From Coriobacteriaceae bacterium (GTDB taxonomy: Bacteria; Actinomycetota; Coriobacteriia; Coriobacteriales; Coriobacteriaceae), in assembly GCA_902362275.1 (NCBI GenBank), contig CABIWB010000010.1:1-64000 (forward strand): a DNA stretch of 64,000 nt. Direction: 5' to 3'. Below, in pieces: positions 25,606 through 34,023 of this stretch (position 1 is the stretch's first letter; the number at the start of each line of letters is the position of its first letter). A program made the translations under genes and the position numbers. The notes under the pieces were generated by a model. It saw only the letters and a program-made list of their open reading frames with translations. It searched no databases and was not told the origin of the DNA.

Positions 25606-27126
25606 GTGGCCCAAGAGACGTTTAGCGATCGCCTGCGACAGGCTATGTCCGATCGCGACGTTCGCCAGTCGGACGTGATTCGCGCATCGGAGATGCTCGG
25701 CAAAAAACTCGGCAAGAGTCAGATGAGCCAATATGTGAGCGGCAAGACGATCCCGCGACGCGATGTGGCCGAGCTGCTCGCCCGTATTTTGGAGGTCGAT
25801 GTTACCTGGCTGCTTGCCGGCGACGCCGATCAAGGCGAGGCATCATTACCCCGCAACGATTCCAAACCCGAACCCCATCCCTCAGCTCAAATTGCAAGGA
25901 GCACCACCATGCGTACTTTTTCTAAATCCACCAAGCTCGATAACGTCCTGTATGACGTGCGCGGTCCCGTCGTCGACGAGGCCGCCCGTATGGAGGACGA
26001 GGGCGAGCGCATCCTCAAGCTCAATATCGGCAACCCGGCGCCCTTCGGTTTCCGCACGCCCGATGAGGTCATCAAGGACATGCGCCAGCAGCTGCCCGAC
26101 TGCGAAGGCTATTCCAACTCGCGTGGCCTGTTCTCTGCGCGCAAGGCGATCATGCAGTATTCGCAGATCAAGGGCCTGCCCAACGTTCAAATGGAGCATA
26201 TCTACACGGGCAACGGCGTGTCCGAGCTCATTCAGCTTTCGATGAACGCGCTGCTCGACAATGGCGACGAGATTCTGATCCCCAGCCCCGACTATCCGCT
26301 CTGGACGGCGTGCGCAACCCTTGCCGGCGGTCATCCCGTACATTATCTGTGCGATGAGCAGGCGGATTGGTATCCCGACCTGGAGGATATGGAGTCCAAG
26401 ATTACGAGCGCGACTAAAGCCCTCGTCATCATCAACCCCAACAACCCCACGGGTTCCGTCTATCCGCGCGAGGTGCTCGAGGGCATCGTCGAGATTGCAC
26501 GTAGGCATCAGCTGATGATCTTTGCCGATGAGATCTACGACCGCCTGTGCATGGACGGCTACGAGCACGTCTCGATTGCCTCGCTCGCCCCCGACCTGCC
26601 CTGCGTTACCTTTAGCGGTCTGTCCAAGTCGCACATGATTGCGGGCTATCGTATTGGCTGGATGGTGCTTTCGGGCAACCAGCGCTGCATGAGCGACTTC
26701 ATCATGGGCATCAACATGCTCTCCAACATGCGCCTGTGCTCCAACGTGCCGGCCCAGTCGATCGTCCAGACGGCGCTCGGCGGCCATCAGTCGGTCAACG
26801 ACTACATCCGTCCCGGCGGTCGTGTCTACGAGCAGCGCAACTTTGTGTATGAGGCACTCAGCAAGATCGATGGTATCTCGGTGGTCAAGCCGCGTGCGGC
26901 GTTCTACATCTTCCCCAAGATGGATGTGAAGAAGTTCAACATCACCGATGACGAGCAGTTCGCCCTCGACCTGCTGCACGAGAAGAAGATCCTGATCACG
27001 CGCGGCGGCGGCTTCAACTGGGCTGAGCCCGACCACTTCCGTATCGTGTACCTGCCGCGCATGGAAGTGCTCAAAGAGTCCCTCGAAGACCTCGCCGACT
27101 TCTTTGACCATTACCGCCAGAGCTAG
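25606..27126 (+). CDS. XRE-type HTH fused to a class I aminotransferase (AlaA-like)
   Basis: GTG 25606 follows AAGGAGG. Residues 1-70 or so are an XRE-like HTH (FSDRLRQAMSDRDVRQSDVIRAS, SQMSQYVSGKTIPRRDVAELLARIL). After a Pro/Ser linker comes a complete PLP-dependent fold I aminotransferase of about 400 residues: LNIGNPAPFGFR, EGYSNSRGLFSARKAI, NPNNPTGSVY, FADEIYDRL and SGLSKSHMIAGYRIGW with the Schiff-base Lys. It resembles AlaA/AlaT glutamate-pyruvate transaminases. The fusion is in one uninterrupted frame, so the enzyme may control its own gene. It differs from MocR proteins, whose HTH is GntR-type. Confidence 0.88.
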   Translation: MAQETFSDRLRQAMSDRDVRQSDVIRASEMLGKKLGKSQMSQYVSGKTIPRRDVAELLARILEVDVTWLLAGDADQGEASLPRNDSKPEPHPSAQIARSTTMRTFSKSTKLDNVLYDVRGPVVDEAARMEDEGERILKLNIGNPAPFGFRTPDEVIKDMRQQLPDCEGYSNSRGLFSARKAIMQYSQIKGLPNVQMEHIYTGNGVSELIQLSMNALLDNGDEILIPSPDYPLWTACATLAGGHPVHYLCDEQADWYPDLEDMESKITSATKALVIINPNNPTGSVYPREVLEGIVEIARRHQLMIFADEIYDRLCMDGYEHVSIASLAPDLPCVTFSGLSKSHMIAGYRIGWMVLSGNQRCMSDFIMGINMLSNMRLCSNVPAQSIVQTALGGHQSVNDYIRPGGRVYEQRNFVYEALSKIDGISVVKPRAAFYIFPKMDVKKFNITDDEQFALDLLHEKKILITRGGGFNWAEPDHFRIVYLPRMEVLKESLEDLADFFDHYRQS

Positions 27127-27150
27127 TGGGATAGAAGTTCCGCACTATGA

Positions 27151-27187
27151 AAAGCTCCCTGCAGTTGTTTTTGCTGCAGGGAGCTTT
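27151..27187 (+). terminator. Rho-independent terminator
   Basis: AAAGCTCCCTGCAG and CTGCAGGGAGCTTT pair perfectly with a 9-base loop and run into TTTCTT. Confidence 0.85.
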
Positions 27188-27202
27188 CTTGAATCGGCGG
27201 AA

Positions 27203-27613
27203 CTAAATAACAATCCCGTTGCAGTGGTCGATTTCGTGCTGGATGATTTCGGCGGTGTAGCCCGAGAAGTTTTTGATGCGGTGGATGAAGTTCTCGTCCA
27301 AATACTCAACCTTAATGCGGCGATAGCGGGTACAGGGACGCTCGCCGATCAGCGAGAGGCATCCTTCGCTCGTCTGATAGGCATTGACCTGCTCAAGAAT
27401 TTGAGGGTTGTACATCAGGAGTGTCCTGTTGCCGTCCTTTACGCAGATGATGCGTTTGCGCACGCCGATCATGTTGGCGGCGAGGCCCACGCACTCGCGC
27501 TCATGCTCGTGGAGTGTATCCAGGAGATCCTGCCCGGTTGCGGCATCGTCGGGTCCCGCATCTTCGGAAGGCAGACGCAAAAAGAACTCGGATTTCATGA
27601 TGGGCTTAATCAT
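27203..27613 (-). CDS. def: Peptide deformylase
   Basis: Removes the formyl group from nascent proteins. All three motifs are canonical: VGLAANMIGV, EGCLSL and IIQHEIDHCNG, giving the Cys and two His metal ligands and the catalytic Glu. It is only 136 residues, shorter than E. coli Def but with the same core. ATG 27613 has AAGGAG upstream; the frame extends to 27829 without support. It differs from the Met-substituted paralogue at 18048. Confidence 0.87.
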   Translation of the reverse strand: MIKPIMKSEFFLRLPSEDAGPDDAATGQDLLDTLHEHERECVGLAANMIGVRKRIICVKDGNRTLLMYNPQILEQVNAYQTSEGCLSLIGERPCTRYRRIKVEYLDENFIHRIKNFSGYTAEIIQHEIDHCNGIVI

Positions 27614-27818
27614 GGCGGGCTCCTTATGTCTTATGCTTTCGTGGACTTTTAATAATAGCGCGGAAGGAAAGCTGTGCGTCCGCGTTACAATCTCTCGACG
27701 TTGGACCATGTTGCCAGATTCGTCGTGTACGGCGTCTGGCGTAAGTCTAGGGCTCATTTTTCGCCCTGGACTGTTCCTCTGGGGCGATGCGACTGTCGTT
27801 CCAAGAGGAAGGAAATGC

Positions 27819-29235
27819 ATGGGAAGCAAATCTCAGCAACAAGTTCAAATAGCGCCATCGGCCACTGCGGCGATTCTCGTCGTAATGTATATTGCAGCCT
27901 TTGTTGCCGTGTTTAACGAGAACATCATTAACGTGGCGTTGCACGACATTATGGCAGCCTTTTCGGTGAGTGCCACCACGGCGCAGTGGCTCGTCTCGGG
28001 CTACATGATCGTGAAGTCGATCTTTACGGCCGTCATGGCCTTCCTGTCCGGCCGTTTCTCGATGCGCAAGCTGCTGTTTTTCGCATGCGGATGCATAGTC
28101 GCCGGCGAAGTCCTGTGTCTGATCGCTCCGTCGTTTAGCGTTTTGCTGCCAAGTCGTATTTTGCAGGCTGCGGGATCGGGCATCTTGTTTCCGCTCATGA
28201 TGAACGTGGTGCTGTCTTGCGTCCCGCGTGAGAAGCTCGGTCTGTATCTGAGCCTGGGCGGTGCCTGCATTACGCTAGGGCCGGCGTTTGGACCCGTAAT
28301 CAGCGGTCTTATGTGCACGTTGTTCGGCTGGAGGGCGGTGTTCGTAGTGCCGCTGGTGGGCGGTATTGTGGTCGCTGCGGCGGGCGTTAAGCTTGTTCAG
28401 AATGTCGGAGAGCGCTCGAATACCACGCTTGATATTCTGTCGGTTGTTTTGCTTGCCGCCGGCATTACGGCATTTCGTGTATTCCGTAGGCGAGTTCTCG
28501 ACCAATCTGATTGCCGGCATCGTGGCTCTTTTCGCCGCCATTGTGCTGCTCGGCCTGTTTGCGGCCCGTCAGCTCAAGCTCGAGCATCCGGTGCTTAACG
28601 TGCGTCCCATGGCGAGCGTTCGTTTTTGGCCTGCGTGTTTGCTTGTGGTGGTGTCGATGATGACGACGTTCTCGATGAGCGTTTTGTTGCCGCTCTATTT
28701 TGAGGGCGCATACGGCATGACCGCACTTGTTGCGGGCTTGCTCATTTTGCCGGCGATTGCCTGCAACGCCGTGACCTCGATTGTGGGCGGACGCGTGATG
28801 GACGCCCGCGGCGCATGGCCACTGCTGCCGGTCGGCTTTGCCCTGATTGCCGTGGGACAGACTGCCATATCGATGACGGCGGCAAGCATGAACATCGGCG
28901 TCGTCGTGGCGCTGACCGTTGTGGTGTATGCCGGAGTCGGTTTGGTGCTGAGCCCCTCGCAGACGGCCGGCTTGGAGACGCTGCCTGCCGCTGAGCATCC
29001 TCATGGAACGGCATTACTCAACACGTGGAACATGATTGCCGCATCGTTTGGCCCGTCGCTGTTTATCGGCCTGCTCTCGAGTTCTGCGGCGACTGCCGGC
29101 GCGGCTGGCGCTGCGACCGACGTTGCCCAGGCGATTGGATTTGCAACTGCCGTGCGTGTGGCGGCTGTGATTGCCGTGGTCGGGTTCGCGACGTCGCTGG
29201 TGTACGCTCGTCGCGAGTCGCACATGTCGCATTAA
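27819..29235 (+). pseudogene. MFS (DHA2-like) drug/metabolite exporter with one frameshift
   Basis: ATG 27819 (AGAGGAAGG upstream) opens AILVVMYIAAFVAVFNENIINVALHDIM, the first helix of EmrB/QacA-type exporters; SILTAV-like and LGLYLSLGGACITLGPAFGPVISG (motif C) follow. At about 28472 the sequence GCATTTCGTGTATTCC carries one extra base; without it the frame reads TAFVYSVGEFSTNL and continues through the remaining helices to 29235. The full product would have about 470 residues. It is a recent pseudogene or a homopolymer error. Confidence 0.83.
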
Positions 29236-29387
29236 TGTGTGCACATAGATTCTGCAGCTAGATTGGATGGCGACACCATAAACTAATGGACGTTTTGCCG
29301 AGAGGCATGAATGTTTAAAGCGCAAAGAGTGCGCGACGGGCCCCGCGAATGGGGCGATGATGCCCGAGAGGGCCAAGAAGGAGTCTC

Positions 29388-30326
29388 ATGTCCGAGAACG
29401 AAGAGATCATGAACGAGACCGAGAACGAGACCATGGCTGCCGAGGTCGAGGCAGTCGAGACCGTGGAGACCGAAGCTGCCGAGGTTGAGGCTGCTGACGA
29501 GGTTTCCGCCGAGGAGGAGGCCGAGGTTGTCGAGGCCGCCGTTGATTACGATGACGAAGAGCTGATGGACAAGATGCAGAAGGCCGCCCGCCTGCTGCGT
29601 AGCCGTCGCTTTGCTATTTCCAAGGAGGAGGAGGCCAAGGCCGAGCGCATGGCGAACATCGAGCGCGCCATCAAGCTCCTTGACCTCAAGCCCAAGATGG
29701 AGCAGAAGGAAATGTCCGACCTGCTGGGCATGCGCCTTCGTGAGCTCGATGGCCTGATGGCCGAGGCCGAGGCTGCCGATCTGGTCGGTCGCATCGACGA
29801 CGCCGAGGGCGATATGCGCAAGATTGTTGTCTTCGCTGCCGAGGATGCCGCTGAGGGCCTGGTCGAGCTTGCCAACAAGAAGGAGAAGCTCCTGCCCGAG
29901 CTTTCTTACGAGGAGGCCACCGAGCTGATGGCCGCTCTCGATAAGGTTATCGCTCCGCTCGTCGCCATGGGCCTGGACGAGGATCGCGGTCCTCGCGGCG
30001 GTCGTGACGATCGTGGCGGCCGTGGCGGCGACCGTGGTGGTCGCGGCGGCTTTGGCGATCGCGGTGGCCGTGGTGGCGACCGTGGTGGTCGCGGCGGCTT
30101 TGGCGATCGCGGTGGCCGTGGTGGCGACCGTGGTGGTCGCGGCGGCGATCGTGGTGGCCGTGGCGGCTTTGGTGACCGTGGTGGCGACCGTGGTGGTCGC
30201 GGCGGCTTCGGCGGCAACCGTGGTGGCTATGGCGACCGCGGCGGCAACCGTGGTAACGACCGCGGCGGTCGCGGTGGCGACCGTGGCGGCCGCAACGGTG
30301 GCGGCTTCCGCGGCAACCGCTTTTAG
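29388..30326 (+). CDS. Acidic-N-terminus, helical-core protein with a long RGG-repeat tail
   Basis: Three parts in 312 residues: a Glu/Ala-rich acidic start (1-57), a helical core (60-190) that looks winged-helix-like (MSDLLGMRLRELDGLMAEAEAADLVGRID), and from about 198 a tail with more than twenty RGG motifs separated by Asp, Phe, Asn or Tyr. RGG tails bind RNA and promote condensates in eukaryotes and are also found in cold-shock helicases of bacteria. Here no RNA-binding fold is obvious. AAGGAG precedes ATG 29388. It ends in a strong terminator. Function unknown; nucleic-acid binding is likely from composition. Confidence 0.85.
   Translation: MSENEEIMNETENETMAAEVEAVETVETEAAEVEAADEVSAEEEAEVVEAAVDYDDEELMDKMQKAARLLRSRRFAISKEEEAKAERMANIERAIKLLDLKPKMEQKEMSDLLGMRLRELDGLMAEAEAADLVGRIDDAEGDMRKIVVFAAEDAAEGLVELANKKEKLLPELSYEEATELMAALDKVIAPLVAMGLDEDRGPRGGRDDRGGRGGDRGGRGGFGDRGGRGGDRGGRGGFGDRGGRGGDRGGRGGDRGGRGGFGDRGGDRGGRGGFGGNRGGYGDRGGNRGNDRGGRGGDRGGRNGGGFRGNRF
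30000..30320 (+). repeat. Degenerate tandem repeats encoding the RGG tail
   Basis: The coding DNA repeats units of about 27-45 bases built on GGTGGTCGCGGCGGC and GGCGATCGCGGTGGC variants. Several units are identical, which favours length change by slippage. Confidence 0.8.
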
Positions 30327-30328
30327 GG

Positions 30329-30355
30329 GTTACGCGGTTCTACGAACCGCGTAAC
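30329..30355. terminator. Terminator after the RGG gene
   Basis: GTTACGCGGTTC and GAACCGCGTAAC around TAC, a perfect 12-bp stem directly after the stop. Confidence 0.75.
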
Positions 30356-30370
30356 TAGTTGACGCTGCGC

Positions 30371-30466
30371 GCCCACCAGAGCGACAACTTGTCATTCAAA
30401 GAGGACGGCATGACCAGAAGGTCTATGCCGTCCTCTTTTCATGCCAATTTGTTCGCTCTGGTGGGC
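30371..30466. repeat. Nested inverted repeat with internal terminator
   Basis: Outer perfect arms GCCCACCAGAGCGA (30371-30384) and complement (30453-30466) enclose inner perfect arms AAAGAGGACGGCAT (30398-30411) and complement ending CTCTTTT (30425-30438). The inner hairpin has terminator form; the outer arms are unexplained. Confidence 0.75.
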
Positions 30467-30507
30467 GCTCGCTGTCGGTGCCAAAACATCGGCATTGCCA
30501 TGATCCA

Positions 30508-30542
30508 ATGTAGTCATTGGGGACGTTCTTAAATGACTACAT
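30508..30542. repeat. 35-bp hairpin with GGGGAC loop
   Basis: Perfect arms ATGTAGTCATT and AATGACTACAT around GGGGACGTTCTTA. The loop start matches the GGGGAC hairpins elsewhere in the window while the stem is unrelated. Confidence 0.75.
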
Positions 30543-30620
30543 AGCATGAGAGTGGATAATCTCCCGGTTTGAGTCTGCATTCAAGCTCAAAGTGGGAGAT
30601 TATCCACTCTCATTTGCTAT
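30541..30620. repeat. 80-bp long-arm hairpin
   Basis: A perfect 20-bp stem (ATGAGAGTGGATAATCTCCC and complement) lies in longer imperfect arms beginning ATAGC and ending GCTAT. The loop is 28 bases. It is just downstream of pdxT. Confidence 0.75.
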
Positions 30621-30653
30621 GCGTCCGAAAATCCACGCTCGTTTGTTTTCTGC

Positions 30654-31241
30654 CTACATTTGTAGGAACAGTTCGTGGAGGCGGGTATCGTCGTCGAGCT
30701 CGGGGTGGAAGGTGACGCCGAGCTGGTTGCCCTGGCGGGCGGCGACGATGCGCCCGTCGACTTTCGCTAAGGCCTTGGCGTCGCCGTGGACCTCGACGAT
30801 GCGGGGCGCGCGGATAAACGTCAGCGGCACTTCACCGTCGATGCCGGCTACCTGTCCCTTGGTTCGAAAGCTGCCGAGCTGTCTGCCGTAGGCATTGCGC
30901 TCGACAAGTACATCCATGGTTGCCAAACGCGGCGTGCCCTTATCGTCATGGGCGGCAAGGTCGCGCGCCAGCAGAATCAGGCCGGCGCAGGTGCCCAGGA
31001 CGGGCATGCCTTCAGCGATACGGGCACGAAGCCCCTCGAGCATCCCCAGTTCCTCAAGCAGCTTGCCCTGAACGGTAGACTCGCCGCCGGGAAGTACCAG
31101 ACGGTCAAAGTCCTGCTTTAAATCAGCCGCCTGCCTCAGCTCAATACAACGTGCGCCCAGCTTCGACAGCCTCGCCTCGTGCTCGGCAAAAGCGCCTTGG
31201 ACCGCCAACACGGCGACCGTTTGGTCTGCATAATCGCTCAT
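30654..31241 (-). CDS. pdxT: Pyridoxal 5'-phosphate synthase glutaminase subunit
   Basis: Class I glutaminase that feeds ammonia to PdxS. VAVLAVQGAFAEHEARL, LVLPGGESTVQGKLL, GTCAGLILLA with the catalytic Cys, and GVTFHPEL with His and Glu complete the triad. The 195-residue length is normal. It starts about 20 bases after the pdxS stop, in the same operon, and the two proteins form the PdxST complex. Confidence 0.95.
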   Translation of the reverse strand: MSDYADQTVAVLAVQGAFAEHEARLSKLGARCIELRQAADLKQDFDRLVLPGGESTVQGKLLEELGMLEGLRARIAEGMPVLGTCAGLILLARDLAAHDDKGTPRLATMDVLVERNAYGRQLGSFRTKGQVAGIDGEVPLTFIRAPRIVEVHGDAKALAKVDGRIVAARQGNQLGVTFHPELDDDTRLHELFLQM

Positions 31242-31261
31242 GTGCGATCCCTTCTGCTGGA

Positions 31262-32152
31262 CTAGCGCCCGCGCTCCTCCATGATAATCTCGATCTCGTC
31301 GGCGTTGATGCCCACCATAGCCTCGCCCAGGTCCTCCGAAAGCTCGGCGATGAGCTTGGCATCGGTGAAGTTTGCCACGGCCTTGACGATAGCGGCGGCG
31401 CGCTTGGCGGGGTCGCCGCTCTTAAAGATGCCCGAGCCGACAAAGACGCCCTCGGCACCCAGTTGCATCATCAGCGCGGCGTCGGCGGGGGTCGCTACGC
31501 CGCCGGCGGCAAAGTTCACGACGGGAAGCTTGCCCGTGGCATGGACCTCGCGGACCAGTTCGACCGGAACCTGCAGTTGCTTGGCTGCCTCAAAGAGCTC
31601 ATCATCGCGCAGAGCAACAACGTCGCGGATCTGCTTTTGGATCTTGCGCATGTGGCGTACGGCCTGGACGACGTCGCCGGTGCCCGGCTCACCCTTGGTG
31701 CGGAGCATCGTGGCGCCCTCGGCAACACGGCGCAGCGCCTCGCCCAGATCGCGGGCGCCGCAGACAAACGGCACGTCAAACTGGGTCTTGTCGATGTGAT
31801 AGACATCATCTGCGGGGGAGAGAACCTCGGACTCATCGATGTAGTCGATCTCGATGGCCTGAAGGACCTGCGCCTCGACGATGTGACCGATGCGGCACTT
31901 GGCCATGACGGGGATGGAGACGGCCTCCTGGATGCCCTTGATCATCTTGGGGTCGCTCATGCGCGAGACGCCGCCTGCGGCACGGATGTCGGCCGGGATG
32001 CGCTCGAGAGCCATGACGGCGCAGGCGCCTGCCTCCTCGGCGATGCGTGCCTGCTCGGGCGTGGTGACGTCCATGATGACGCCGCCCTTGAGCATCTGCG
32101 CGAGCTCGCGATTGAGTTTGACGCGATCGGCCTTGCTAGTCTGTTCTGCCAT
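31262..32152 (-). CDS. pdxS: Pyridoxal 5'-phosphate synthase lyase subunit
   Basis: Builds PLP from ribose 5-phosphate, glyceraldehyde 3-phosphate and ammonia. [35 protein letters not shown] sequence opens the TIM barrel; [49 protein letters not shown] and [10 protein letters not shown] follow with the two catalytic lysines. ATG 32152 has GGGAG upstream; an ATG at 32194 adds unconserved residues. Divergent pdxR presumably controls it. Confidence 0.95.
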   Translation of the reverse strand: MAEQTSKADRVKLNRELAQMLKGGVIMDVTTPEQARIAEEAGACAVMALERIPADIRAAGGVSRMSDPKMIKGIQEAVSIPVMAKCRIGHIVEAQVLQAIEIDYIDESEVLSPADDVYHIDKTQFDVPFVCGARDLGEALRRVAEGATMLRTKGEPGTGDVVQAVRHMRKIQKQIRDVVALRDDELFEAAKQLQVPVELVREVHATGKLPVVNFAAGGVATPADAALMMQLGAEGVFVGSGIFKSGDPAKRAAAIVKAVANFTDAKLIAELSEDLGEAMVGINADEIEIIMEERGR

Positions 32153-32244
32153 GGTTACTCCCTTGGTTGGCATGTGCATTGCTTGACGGAACATCCTATC
32201 GGGGAGCTGGGTATGGCGAAATACTCAGTTTTCGAGATAATAAC

Positions 32245-32286
32245 AAGGTCAGACTAATACCAGACTGAATGACCCGATAAGGTCAG
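32245..32286. promoter_or_regulatory. Direct repeats in the pdxS/pdxR divergent promoter
   Basis: AAGGTCAG occurs at 32245-32252 and 32279-32286, 34 bases apart start to start. PdxR/MocR regulators typically bind paired direct repeats in this position. Confidence 0.5.
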
Positions 32287-32297
32287 GTGACAAACTC

Positions 32298-33737
32298 ATG
32301 CTCGACTACAATTTGGAACAACGCGGCGAAGCATCGCTCTATGAGTATGTTTACCAGCAAATTCGAGACGATATTGTTGCTGGACGCATTGCGGCGGGGG
32401 AGCATTTACCGTCTAAGCGCGCCTTTGCCAGTCATCTGGGAATCAGTGTCATTACCATCGAGAATGCATATAGCCAGCTACTTGCCGAGGGCTATATTTG
32501 CTCAATGCCGCGGCGTGGCTACTACGCTTGTGAGCTTCCGGACGCACCGGTTTTGCCTTTGGCTACGGGGAACATCGACCGAGATGCCGTCTCTGTGGAC
32601 CCCGGCGTGCATGTTGCCAATGGACGGGTCGAGCGATTTGATGCTCTTTCTCCTTCCGCTTTGGAGGCGGCGCGGCTTTGGCAAAGCGCACTGCGGGCGA
32701 CGCTGGCATCCGAAGACGAGCGCGAGATCTTTTCGCCCGCACCGGCACAGGGCACCGCTCGGCTACGACGCGCAATTGCTCGCCATCTGCGCGGGACAAG
32801 GGGTATGAATGTTGACCCCAACAACATTGTTATCGGCGCGGGCGCCCAGCTGCTCGATACCATGTTGGTTCAGTTGCTTGGAGCCGACAAGGTGTATGCC
32901 GTTGAGGACCCGGGCTATTTGCGTCTGACGCGCATCTATCAGGCTATGGGCTGCAAAGTTCGACATATCCCGTTGGATGATGAGGGCGTGGACTTGAGCG
33001 CTCTGCAGAAAACCGGGACCGATGTCCTTCACCTGATGCCGTCTCATCAGTATCCGACCGGTCTTGTGACGAGCATTGCACGTCGCTATGCGTTGCTGAG
33101 CTGGGCCGCCGAGCGGCCAGGTCGGTATCTCATCGAAGATGACTTTGATTGCGAGTTTCGTCTGGCCGGCAAGCCGATTCCCGCGCTTGCTTCGATCGAT
33201 GCCGCACAATCGGTCATCTACACCAACACGTTTTCGAAGAGCCTGTCATCGGCGTTGCGTCTAGCGTACATGGTGCTGCCCGACGAGCTAATGGAGCGGT
33301 TTAGGCGCAACCTTGGTTTTTACGCCTCGTCGGTGAGTTCTGTTGACCAGGTCGCTTTGGCTCGTTTGCTGGAATCGGGTGATTACGAGCGGCATGTGAA
33401 CCGCGTGCGCGTTCGTGCTCGCGAGGCGCGTGATGACCTGGCGGCGCTTGTACGGAAAGCATTTTCGGCAGGGGAGGTCTCGATCGAGCATGCGGACGCG
33501 GGCCTTTACTGCACTGTGGTTGCGGAGTGCGAAGCGGGCGGAAGCTCTTTTGCGCAGGCCCTCACGCGCTCGAGTATCCCTTTTGTCGATATCAGTGACT
33601 GTTATTGGTGTGCCGATGGCGCATCTGTCCCTAAAAACTCAACTCAAATTCTTGTTCAGTATGACGATTTGAGTCCAAAAGTGCTAAATACCTTTGAATC
33701 GCAGCTAATGGGAGCACTCTGCAACCTAAGTGAGTAG
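32298..33737 (+). CDS. pdxR: MocR/PdxR-type regulator (GntR wHTH + aminotransferase fold)
   Basis: A 479-residue protein. The N-terminal GntR wHTH (LYEYVYQQIRDDIVAGRIAAGEHLPSKRAFASHLGIS) is followed by a fold I aminotransferase-like domain with DDFDCEFR and the PLP lysine in NTFSKSLSSALRLAY. Such proteins sense PLP and control pdxST, which is divergent here. The last residues NLSE and the stop come from the 119-bp repeat element beginning at 33728; the nuclease-like gene downstream ends with the same four residues for the same reason. The native C-terminus may thus have been replaced. Confidence 0.92.
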   Translation: MLDYNLEQRGEASLYEYVYQQIRDDIVAGRIAAGEHLPSKRAFASHLGISVITIENAYSQLLAEGYICSMPRRGYYACELPDAPVLPLATGNIDRDAVSVDPGVHVANGRVERFDALSPSALEAARLWQSALRATLASEDEREIFSPAPAQGTARLRRAIARHLRGTRGMNVDPNNIVIGAGAQLLDTMLVQLLGADKVYAVEDPGYLRLTRIYQAMGCKVRHIPLDDEGVDLSALQKTGTDVLHLMPSHQYPTGLVTSIARRYALLSWAAERPGRYLIEDDFDCEFRLAGKPIPALASIDAAQSVIYTNTFSKSLSSALRLAYMVLPDELMERFRRNLGFYASSVSSVDQVALARLLESGDYERHVNRVRVRAREARDDLAALVRKAFSAGEVSIEHADAGLYCTVVAECEAGGSSFAQALTRSSIPFVDISDCYWCADGASVPKNSTQILVQYDDLSPKVLNTFESQLMGALCNLSE

Positions 33738-33846
33738 GCTTTTGGAACTTTGGCGACCAGGCAGTTTTGTAACAAGCTATCTACCTGCGGTTTTGAAAAG
33801 CAGGATGACCGGGCTGCTCGGGATGTTCAAAAAAGTCTACTCACTT
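33728..33846. repeat. 119-bp MITE-like element, copy 1
   Basis: Terminal inverted repeats AAGTGAGTAGGCTTTT (33728-33743) and AAAAGTCTACTCACTT (33831-33846), one mismatch. The interior closely matches copy 2 at 35148-35266, including ACTTTGGCGACCAGG and TACCTGCG. It supplies the pdxR stop codon. No transposase is encoded. Confidence 0.9.
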
Positions 33847-33880
33847 GTCGCGCAAAGCTTCTGCATGAGAAAAAAATGGG

Positions 33881-33946
33881 GTTTTCAACAGAGCTTCGTC
33901 CAGCTCTCGGCAAGCTTTTGGCCAGTTGGGGAGGGCTGTTGAAAAC
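33881..33946. repeat. 66-bp inverted repeat
   Basis: GTTTTCAACAG (33881-33891) and CTGTTGAAAAC (33936-33946). A further small hairpin TTGGCGCG-TT-CGCGCCAA lies at 33971-33988. Both precede the nuclease-like gene and no coding frame explains them. Confidence 0.65.
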
Positions 33947-34023
33947 TTAGCAGTCCGTTCGGCACCATTTTTGGCGCGTTCGCGCCAATGCGTGACTGAC
34001 TGGGTTGAAATTCGTGTTTTCCT

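Larger units (their letters stand above)
30356..30653. other. Gene-free stretch made almost entirely of hairpins
   Basis: Between the RGG gene terminator and pdxT there is no plausible gene. It holds the nested repeat at 30371-30466, the GGGGAC hairpin at 30508-30542 and the long hairpin at 30541-30620, and little else. Confidence 0.8.

Noticed and set aside
25882..27111. 409-codon minus-strand frame opposite the aminotransferase
   Set aside because: Shadow frame; the fold I aminotransferase motifs are on the plus strand.
30000..30320. Repeat array that could be taken for CRISPR
   Set aside because: The repeats are in frame, encode RGG units, and have no regular unique spacers.
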